Source of the DNA: Deltaproteobacteria bacterium RIFCSPHIGHO2_12_FULL_43_9
GTDB taxonomy: Bacteria; Bdellovibrionota; O2-12-FULL-43-9
DNA length: 11,298 nucleotides
Reading direction: 5' to 3'
Assembly: GCA_001798265.1 (NCBI GenBank)
Contig: MGRR01000006.1
Coordinates: forward strand, 1-11,298
Positions 5,502 to 11,298 of the stretch are shown here, in pieces. Each line of letters opens with the position of its first letter. Positions within the stretch are counted from its first letter, which is position 1. The notes beneath the pieces are model-generated. The model worked only from the letters and a program-made list of their open reading frames with translations. It was not told the DNA's origin and searched no databases. A program made the translations under genes and the position numbers.

Positions 5502-6026
5502 ATGAAGAAAATTTCCAGAAATTACTATCAACAAATTCTTGAAGAACTTTATAAAGCAGGTGTGGAATTTATTATTGGTGGCGGGGTTGCGGCGGCATTA
5601 CATGGCGTAGAAAGATTTACCGTGGACATTGATCTCTCTTTGCATATGACAAAAAGTAATATAAAAAAATTTATCGAAGTTATGAAACAAACAGGTTTGA
5701 GGCCGAGGGTTCCCGTAAATCCCGAAGTGTTGTTAGACCCCGGTGAGCGAGCAAGAATTGTAGAAGAAAAAAATGCCGTAGTTTTTACTTTTATAGACCC
5801 AGATGATTTATTTATGCATGTGGATATTTTTTTAACTGAAAACCTTTCTTACGGTAGACTATTAAACGACACGGAGACTTTGAAAATAGGAGATTATAGC
5901 TTTAAAGTGTTGACCAAGGGAAAATTAGTGGAGCTAAAAAAGAGCATTAATCCTTTGAGAGACAAAGATTATGGTGACATTAAAAAACTAACTGAGTTAA
6001 TTAATGCGGAAAAAAATAAAAAGTAA
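5502..6026 (+). CDS. AbiEii/DUF6036-like nucleotidyltransferase (putative toxin-type)
   Basis: A 174-aa protein of the polymerase-beta/MNT nucleotidyltransferase fold. The signature IIGGGVAAALHGVERFTVDIDL (about 24-45) gives the Gly-rich loop and two metal-binding acids, Asp42 and Asp44. A third acid, Asp108, sits in MHVDIF. The C-terminal KLVELKKSINPLRDKDYGDI segment resembles the LK-x-RxKDxxDI tail of AbiEii-like and DUF6036-like proteins. All catalytic acids are present, so it should be active. Relatives include type IV toxin-antitoxin toxins such as AbiEii and MenT that nucleotidylate targets including tRNA, but many small relatives are uncharacterised. The ATG at 5502 has no good Shine-Dalgarno; directly upstream is the tRNA-Arg-like sequence. 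It is followed within a few bases by a small basic gene, and the pair is flanked by two tRNA-Arg copies. Confidence 0.8.
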   Translation: MKKISRNYYQQILEELYKAGVEFIIGGGVAAALHGVERFTVDIDLSLHMTKSNIKKFIEVMKQTGLRPRVPVNPEVLLDPGERARIVEEKNAVVFTFIDPDDLFMHVDIFLTENLSYGRLLNDTETLKIGDYSFKVLTKGKLVELKKSINPLRDKDYGDIKKLTELINAEKNKK

Positions 6027-6027
6027 T

Positions 6028-6216
6028 ATGAAAGAAAAAAGTAAAGATCTTAAGGGCATTTTAACAAAATTCCCCGTTGAGGAATTTACGGGATACACAG
6101 AATTTGGAAAACTTAGTGCCGAACAAAAACTCCTATGGCTATCTCAGGCCAGGGATTTTTTTAAAAAGTATGGTGGCGCTTTGAAAAAACAAAAGAAGAG
6201 AAAGAAGGCAGCCTAA
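6028..6216 (+). CDS. Small basic protein, partner of the nucleotidyltransferase
   Basis: Not recognised as a named family. I prefer ATG 6028, one base after the upstream TAA (TAATATG), giving 62 aa. An in-frame ATG at 6004 would overlap the nucleotidyltransferase by 23 nt and cannot be excluded; neither has a strong Shine-Dalgarno. The body is FPVEEFTGYTEFGKLSAEQKLLWLSQARDFFKKYG, predicted mainly helical, and ends in a strongly basic tail (KKQKKRKKAA) suited to RNA or DNA contact. Tight coupling to a nucleotidyltransferase suggests an antitoxin or accessory subunit. The tRNA-Arg gene begins 7 nt after its stop. Confidence 0.7.
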   Translation: MKEKSKDLKGILTKFPVEEFTGYTEFGKLSAEQKLLWLSQARDFFKKYGGALKKQKKRKKAA

Positions 6217-6223
6217 AATACAT

Positions 6224-6300
6224 GCGCCCATAGCTCAACTGGATAGAGCATCAGCCTACGAAGCTGGGGGTTAGAGGTTCGAGCCCTCTTGGGCGCACCA
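6224..6300 (+). tRNA. tRNA-Arg (ACG anticodon)
   Basis: A 77-nt cloverleaf: acceptor GCGCCCA pairs with TGGGCGC, discriminator A and encoded CCA. The D-stem is GCTC/GAGC. The anticodon stem TCAGC/GCTGG encloses CTACGAA, giving ACG (read as ICG after deamination, for CGU/CGC/CGA). The T-arm is AGAGG-TTCGAGC-CCTCT. It ends 4 nt from the stop codon of the convergent RND gene, with no terminator between them. Confidence 0.96.
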
Positions 6301-6304
6301 AGTG

Positions 6305-9300
6305 TCAGGCTTCTGCTTTTTTCGACGCAATACTTAGATATAACCTATGTGTCCATTGTCGCAATCGTTCAACATACGAATATGCTGCGGGGATTACTAT
6401 CAATGACAAGATTGTCGATGTAATTAGGCCACCGATAACTGCGATGGCCATGCTGGATCTCTCCCTGCTTGCCACGTTAAATCCCAGCGCGAGTGGGAGC
6501 ATCCCGGCGATTAAGGCAAGGGATGTCATGACGATAGGTCTCAATCTTATTTTCCCTGCCTGGATAATGGCCTCTTTCAGATCAACACCCTTTTGGACAG
6601 AGGTATTTATATAATCGACAAACAGGATTGAGTTTTTCGTTGCCACACCTAATAACATAATGCAGCCGATCATTGAGAAAAGATCCAGTGTCGATCCTGT
6701 AATTGCAAGACTGTAAAATGCTCCGCAGATTGCGAGTGGAAGTACAAGTAGGATGGCAAATGGAATAATGAAAGATTCATAGAGGCTTGCAAGCACAAGA
6801 TATATGAAAAGAATTGCTGTAATGCCCGCTATTAAGATGTTGCTTATAAGATCCCGGAAGCTTTCTGCCTGCCCTACAAATTCATAGCTGATACCTTCGG
6901 GTAGAGTTATCTCTTTTTTCTGGAACCTGGATTTTATATCCCGCATTACATGACCGAGTCCTTTTCCCTTTGGATCCAAATCGGCTGAGATTTGTATGTA
7001 GCGACTTCTATTTTGCCTCGAAATTGTTGTTGGGCCTAGTGTTTCGCTGGCCGTTGCGACATCAGAAAGCCGGATTAGTCGTTGATTAATATTAGGTATT
7101 AATATTGAGCTGAAACTATCCTTAATGTTTCTTTGATCTTCTTTGATGCGTACTCGAATACCGTATTCTTTTCCGTTTGTTCTGTATAATGCAGGAACAG
7201 CACCTTCAATTTGTGCCCTTAGCTCCTGCCCGATAATACTTGGGTTTACTCCATATTCGTCCCCTTTGTTTTTATCCATGGCAATTTTAAACTCGGGCGT
7301 TCCTTCTCGATAGCTCATATCGACATCTTTAAGGTCTTTATTTTCTTTTAATTTCAAAACAAGTTCATTGGCTACCTTTTTGAGTTCATCAATGTTATTG
7401 CCAATTATGTTGATATTGAATGCTTGATGACCACCCCTTCCTCCCCCGCCGGTTATCTTTGCCTTGGCAAACCCAAACGCAGTCAGATCTTTTCTGATTT
7501 GATTTTTCATCTCATGCGTGTCTGCTTTTCGTTGTGTGGAAGATACAAGCTCAACGGAAATCTCCCCCTCGTTAACCTCACCCGTCCTGCTGCCCACTGT
7601 TACGATGGTGCGGTGTACCTCTGGATGTGAGCGGATCTTTTTATCTATTTCGTTTGCTACCTGATTAGTCTTTTCCAGCGTGGTTCCAGAAGGTAGTTCC
7701 AATGAAACATCAAATTCTCCGGTATCTTGCGCTGGCATAAATGTTTTTGGAATTGTGTAAAGTGCTCCAAAGCTCAATACAAACACCAATAGTGCGGCGC
7801 CTAGGGTTACCAATGGTCTGTTCAAACTAAACCCCAGCGATTTGACGTATGCTTTTTGAAGCCATTCCTGGAATTTTTCAAATAGTGCGAGGATTTTTGA
7901 AATAAATAATCTAAATCTATTTTTTGGTTTCTCCTTCGGTTTCCCGGCGAAATATGCCGAGAGCATAGGGGCCATTGTTAATGCGTCTAAAAGGCTTATT
8001 AGCATCGCGAAGCAGACCGTGAGGCCAAATTCTTTAAAAAATTGTCCGACAATTCCTTCCATAAAGGCGATTGGACCAAAAACCGCCATAACGGTCAGTG
8101 TTGTGCTGACAACGGCGAGGGTAACCTCTTTGGTTCCGAAACTTGCCGCCTCCTTTGGTGGTTTTCCAAGTTCAATGTGCCTAAAAATATTTTCCCGAAC
8201 GACAATGGCGTCATCGATTAGAAGTCCAACCGTGAGGCTGAGTGCCAGTAGGGTCATGATATTTACAGTAAATCCAGCCAGTGCCATTAGAATAAAGGCG
8301 CCGAGTAGTGAGTTTGGAAGGGCAAGCCCTGTAATAATGGTTGAACGGGCGTTGCCAAGAAATAGAAAGACGACAAGGATTGTGAGCAAAATTCCAAGGA
8401 TAATTGATTCCTGAACATCAGAGACATTCTTCATTATAGGCTTGGCACCATCACGAACGATAGTGATGTCAAAATCCTTGAAGCGGGCTTTAAATGTATT
8501 ATTTAACTTGTTAATCCTCTTTTTTACATTTTCGGCAACCTCAACGGTATTTGCTCCAGACCGCTTAAGAACCCTCAATGTTAAGGCGGGATTTCCGTTG
8601 ACTAAGGTTCTGGAGCGTTCATCTTCCAGCGTTTCTACAACAGTTCCAACATCTTTTACCCTTGTTGGGACCTCATTTCCGTAGAAATTGACCAATGTAT
8701 TTTCAATACTTTCAGTCGTATTGTATTCACCGATTGTCCTGACTATTGATTCCCGTTCTCCGGTGCTTGCTTTGCCAGCTGGAATATTTTTCCCTGAGTT
8801 TGCAAGCTGATTTACTACGGCTGATGCCGATAAGTTTTTTTCCTTTAATAATTTCCTGTCGAGTAAAACCCGTATCTCCTTTTTCCTTCCACCAAACAGG
8901 CTTACAGAGCCGACATCTTTTACCTGTTCTATGAATGGACGTATTTCCTGATCAGCAAGATCATACAGGTCGGTTCTGTTCAAGTCGGCAGTAATCGATA
9001 AAACGAGAATTGGCTGTTCTAATGGATCAAACGAGCGGACATAGGGATCATCACTTCCATCAGGAAGCCTGTTTCGTACAGTGAAAACCTTATCTTTTAC
9101 CAACTGCTCAGCCTCTCTGCTGTTGGTATCCAGGGTGAATTCCGTTACAACGACACTAAATCCCTCGGAATTATCAGAGCTTATCTTTTGAATACCCGGA
9201 AGTGTGCTAAATGCGTCCTCAAGTGGTTTTGAGATGAGTGATTCAATCTCCTCGGGGCTTGCTCCTAGATAGTTCGTAGAAACAACAACTACTGGGAAAT

Positions 9301-9421
9301 TTACATTTGGAAAGAGATCCACCCCAAGTTTAGACAGAGAGATTGTTCCAAGTACAATACTCAAAATAAACAAGCAACTTATAAATATGGGTCTTTTTAT
9401 AGACAGATCCGGTAGGTTCAT
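6305..9421 (-). CDS. RND-family multidrug efflux transporter, HAE1 (AcrB-like)
   Basis: Inner-membrane proton/drug antiporter, 1038 aa, the normal length for AcrB/MexB-type pumps. The expected two-fold layout is visible: a membrane helix at about 10-30, a large periplasmic domain to ~335, helices at about 336-490, a helix near 538-556, a second periplasmic domain to ~855, and the last helices at 860-1016. Proton-relay residues are intact by alignment to AcrB: Asp403 and Asp404 in GLLIDDAIVV (AcrB D407/D408), Lys929 in ATKNSILFVDY (K940), Arg959 and Thr966 in RLRPIVMTSL (R971/T978). A Gly-rich stretch ITGGGGRGGHQ near 656-666 lies in the second periplasmic domain. The ATG overlaps the TolC-type gene's TGA (ATGA), showing coupling. 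No HlyD-type adaptor is present, so the complex needs one from elsewhere. Drug specificity is unknown. Confidence 0.95.
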   Translation of the reverse strand: MNLPDLSIKRPIFISCLFILSIVLGTISLSKLGVDLFPNVNFPVVVVSTNYLGASPEEIESLISKPLEDAFSTLPGIQKISSDNSEGFSVVVTEFTLDTNSREAEQLVKDKVFTVRNRLPDGSDDPYVRSFDPLEQPILVLSITADLNRTDLYDLADQEIRPFIEQVKDVGSVSLFGGRKKEIRVLLDRKLLKEKNLSASAVVNQLANSGKNIPAGKASTGERESIVRTIGEYNTTESIENTLVNFYGNEVPTRVKDVGTVVETLEDERSRTLVNGNPALTLRVLKRSGANTVEVAENVKKRINKLNNTFKARFKDFDITIVRDGAKPIMKNVSDVQESIILGILLTILVVFLFLGNARSTIITGLALPNSLLGAFILMALAGFTVNIMTLLALSLTVGLLIDDAIVVRENIFRHIELGKPPKEAASFGTKEVTLAVVSTTLTVMAVFGPIAFMEGIVGQFFKEFGLTVCFAMLISLLDALTMAPMLSAYFAGKPKEKPKNRFRLFISKILALFEKFQEWLQKAYVKSLGFSLNRPLVTLGAALLVFVLSFGALYTIPKTFMPAQDTGEFDVSLELPSGTTLEKTNQVANEIDKKIRSHPEVHRTIVTVGSRTGEVNEGEISVELVSSTQRKADTHEMKNQIRKDLTAFGFAKAKITGGGGRGGHQAFNINIIGNNIDELKKVANELVLKLKENKDLKDVDMSYREGTPEFKIAMDKNKGDEYGVNPSIIGQELRAQIEGAVPALYRTNGKEYGIRVRIKEDQRNIKDSFSSILIPNINQRLIRLSDVATASETLGPTTISRQNRSRYIQISADLDPKGKGLGHVMRDIKSRFQKKEITLPEGISYEFVGQAESFRDLISNILIAGITAILFIYLVLASLYESFIIPFAILLVLPLAICGAFYSLAITGSTLDLFSMIGCIMLLGVATKNSILFVDYINTSVQKGVDLKEAIIQAGKIRLRPIVMTSLALIAGMLPLALGFNVASRERSSMAIAVIGGLITSTILSLIVIPAAYSYVERLRQWTHRLYLSIASKKAEA

Positions 9422-10842
9422 GATTCCTCACTCTGGAATTTTTTCGCCTCGGCATATAGTGCCAAAAACTGGTAAACTGCGCTTACTTTATTTATTTGAG
9501 CAGACAGATAATCCTGCTCAAACAAGGATACCTGATATGTAGTGCTCCTTCCCTGTTTGTGGCGTTCACGCTCGGTATCCAGTTTTATTTTTTGGACGCC
9601 CTCGAGATCAACCAATATTTTCAAACGCTCCCTGTTTTCAATGATCTTCTTTATTAAATCCTCTCTCTGAAACTCCTGCTCCTCCAGTTTTCGCTGATAA
9701 AGTTTTTCCGTTCCGATAATCTCTTTTAGATAACCTGATTTAACATCAGAGGCTGTTTTAAAATCGAGGGGTATTGTCAGGTTCAAGCCAAGTTTAATGA
9801 CGGGATATTCTGTTCCAATTACATCACCAGTTGCGATTTGTAGGTTTTCATCCCTCGCCTTAAGTGCAGCGGAGCCATAAAATGAAAATGTTGGAAGTTG
9901 TTTGTCACGGGCTATCTCCAAATTGGCCCTTGATACCTCAACGTTGTGTCGGGCGGCCTCAACATCCAGCTTTGCACCCTTAAATTCAGGCAACGGTCTT
10001 GCCAGAATCTCATCTAAAGCGGGGAAAACAACAGTTTCTTTTGCAATTTTGTCAGACCTTCCCCTGAACTCATTAAACCCTCTTTCCGCAATTTCAAGAT
10101 CGATAATTGCGGTTTTATAATCCAGCTCCCTTAATTTCAGCGCCGCTATTGCTTGAATCAGATCTGAATCTTCACTAAGCCGCTGCCTTACCCTTTTTTC
10201 CTGCCACTCTTTTAGTTTCCCGGCCCTGTCGAATGATTCCTGATGAATTTTTACAAGCTCTCTGGCGGCAACCAGTCTCCAGTAGGCTTTTTCCGCATGT
10301 ACTAGAGCGACAATGGAATTGTATTTTTCACTGGTATATGTTGCCCGTGCCCCTTTTTCTATCGAAATCTCTTTAAGCCTTGATTGTTTTCCAAATAAAT
10401 CCTGCCAGAGTGACTCTGAGAATTCCAACGCAATGAATGTAAAGAAAAATTTGTTATTCGGATCAAAAGTAGGGGGTGCTCCAAAAAGCTCGGTTCGTTG
10501 CAGATTATATGAAACCTTACCCAATAGACCAAACCTGGTGAGCATTGAAATTCCCGCCGCAAGCTCTTCGATTTTATTACGGGTTCCAAGATTGGCGAGC
10601 TGGAGCAAAAGGCTTCTATCATCAGTCCATGAAAATTCACTAAAAGCGGACGGAGAGAATAATAAGCTACCTTGAGCAAAACGCTCAACAGCCCCTTCAG
10701 ACTTTTCTATAGCCGCCTGGTACTCCAGATTCCCATAGCGAACCTGTTCCAGATAGCCTTCAAGTGTTAATCCAGATGCATAACTATTTTTGCAAAATAG
10801 AGAAAAAATAATGAAAAATGTAACAAGATATCGAATGTACAT
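9418..10842 (-). CDS. TolC-family outer membrane efflux protein
   Basis: Trimeric outer-membrane channel partner of the RND pump, 474 aa. It begins with a Sec signal peptide (MYIRYLVTFFIIFSLFCK, cleavage near SYA/SG); the Cys there is not in a lipobox, so it is probably not a lipoprotein. The family pattern of two repeats is visible. The first starts with LTLEGYLEQVRYGNLEYQAA and has a long coiled region at about 170-235 (AEKAYWRLVAARELVKIHQESF). The second starts near 290 (LDVEAARHNVEVSRANLEIARDKQ), then beta strands LPTFSFYGSAAL and VIKLGLNLTIPL, then a long helical part at 375-465 ending in YLSAQINKVSAVYQFLALYAEAKKF. It is the first gene of the leftward operon and overlaps the RND start by 4 bp. 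I see no strong Shine-Dalgarno before its ATG. Channel genes more often come last in such operons. Confidence 0.92.
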   Translation of the reverse strand: MYIRYLVTFFIIFSLFCKNSYASGLTLEGYLEQVRYGNLEYQAAIEKSEGAVERFAQGSLLFSPSAFSEFSWTDDRSLLLQLANLGTRNKIEELAAGISMLTRFGLLGKVSYNLQRTELFGAPPTFDPNNKFFFTFIALEFSESLWQDLFGKQSRLKEISIEKGARATYTSEKYNSIVALVHAEKAYWRLVAARELVKIHQESFDRAGKLKEWQEKRVRQRLSEDSDLIQAIAALKLRELDYKTAIIDLEIAERGFNEFRGRSDKIAKETVVFPALDEILARPLPEFKGAKLDVEAARHNVEVSRANLEIARDKQLPTFSFYGSAALKARDENLQIATGDVIGTEYPVIKLGLNLTIPLDFKTASDVKSGYLKEIIGTEKLYQRKLEEQEFQREDLIKKIIENRERLKILVDLEGVQKIKLDTERERHKQGRSTTYQVSLFEQDYLSAQINKVSAVYQFLALYAEAKKFQSEES

Positions 10843-10998
10843 GAATACATAAAAGATAATACAAGGCTAAATCAATTACCATTTTTAATTTGTGTATAAA
10901 AACATCAAATATTTTAAAATAATTCTGATTAATAAATGTTCATATTAAGCATTGTTTCTCCGCCGATTTATGATTAGAAGAAGATTCAGGGTTTAGTA

Positions 10999-11298
10999 AT
11001 GAACATGCTTAATAGTGGAATAACGGTTTTTAAAAAAAGAATATATTTCAGTGATACTGATGTCACCGGCTTTGTCTACCATGCGAAATGGCTTGAGTGG
11101 ATGGAGGCTGTCAGGTTGGAGATGTTGGAACAAAGGGGTATCTCGATCGATGACCTGCATAAAAATGGAATATTCATTGTTGTACGAGAGATTAATTGTA
11201 AATACCTGAGTCCGATAAAATTGAGCCAAACTGTTGAAACAAGGGCATGGATAGAGAATGTTGGCGGGCCTTCGCTTTTGATTAAATACGAGATATGG
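10999..11298 (+). CDS. ybgC: YbgC-like acyl-CoA thioesterase (hotdog fold), 3' end cut
   Basis: First 100 codons of a thioesterase of the 4-hydroxybenzoyl-CoA thioesterase/YbgC family, which hydrolyses acyl-CoA esters in the cytoplasm. The diagnostic segment is YFSDTDVTGFVYHAKWLEWM: the Asp in DTD..G.VYH is the catalytic residue of the family, followed by EAVRLEML. The later strand IVVREINCKYLSPIKL matches the usual hotdog layout. Full-length members have ~130-140 residues, so ~35 are missing. ATG 10999 has AGGG 7 nt upstream; a second ATG two codons later is possible. In many Gram-negatives ybgC precedes tolQRAB, which would lie off-window here. It is divergent from the efflux operon across 156 bp of AT-rich DNA that must hold both promoters, though I could not assign either with confidence. 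Confidence 0.88.
   Translation, partial: MNMLNSGITVFKKRIYFSDTDVTGFVYHAKWLEWMEAVRLEMLEQRGISIDDLHKNGIFIVVREINCKYLSPIKLSQTVETRAWIENVGGPSLLIKYEIW

Noticed and set aside
7424..8934. Several 60-130-aa rightward ORFs
   Set aside because: All are antisense to the RND gene, whose motifs are intact throughout; no RBS or domain supports them.
9902..10688. ORFs overlapping the TolC-family gene on both strands
   Set aside because: Shadow frames within a long, well-conserved coding region.
10993..11229. 78-aa leftward ORF
   Set aside because: Antisense to the YbgC-like thioesterase, whose DTD..G.VYH motif is clear on the plus strand.

Overview
The window looks like a low-GC Gram-negative chromosome. The evidence is a TolC-type outer-membrane channel, an RND inner-membrane pump, a YbgC-like thioesterase and several Sec signal peptides. 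Nothing seen fixes the taxon; a Bdellovibrionota or deltaproteobacterial-like host is only a guess. The left ~4.7 kb is an AT-rich accessory region. The centre (4.7-6.3 kb) is a tRNA cluster with small genes packed between the tRNAs. The right 5 kb is an ordinary efflux operon plus the start of a divergent thioesterase gene.

1-4685, probable end of an integrative element. A tyrosine recombinase (cut by the left edge) and an excisionase-like HTH protein form a translationally coupled leftward xis-int pair. The xis leader has an RBS-masking hairpin and a larger palindrome. A gene-free stretch of about 1.3 kb follows, holding an imperfect ~97-bp-period repeat array. Two convergent genes for secreted proteins of unknown function share a 17-bp-stem terminator. 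Further right, a 16-bp copy of a tRNA-Ser 3' end including CCA sits on an inverted repeat at 4657-4685 and looks like an attachment site (attR). If so, the element runs from beyond the left edge to about 4685, with its int facing a tRNA-Ser gene off-window.

4691-6300, tRNA cluster with embedded genes. A REP-like 61-nt hairpin is followed by tRNA-Ser(GGA), a GNAT acetyltransferase starting at TTG, a degenerate tRNA-Arg copy, an AbiEii/DUF6036-like nucleotidyltransferase, a small basic protein and an intact tRNA-Arg(ACG). All gaps are about 1-20 nt, leaving no room for internal promoters. The mRNAs are therefore probably released by tRNA processing. The nucleotidyltransferase and small protein may be a toxin-antitoxin-like pair carried between two tRNA-Arg copies.

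6305-10842, leftward efflux operon. A TolC-family protein is followed by an HAE1-type RND transporter with a 4-bp overlap. The RND proton-relay residues are intact, but no periplasmic adaptor gene is present. The RND stop lies 4 nt from the convergent tRNA-Arg. At 10999 a rightward YbgC-like thioesterase begins and runs off the right edge.
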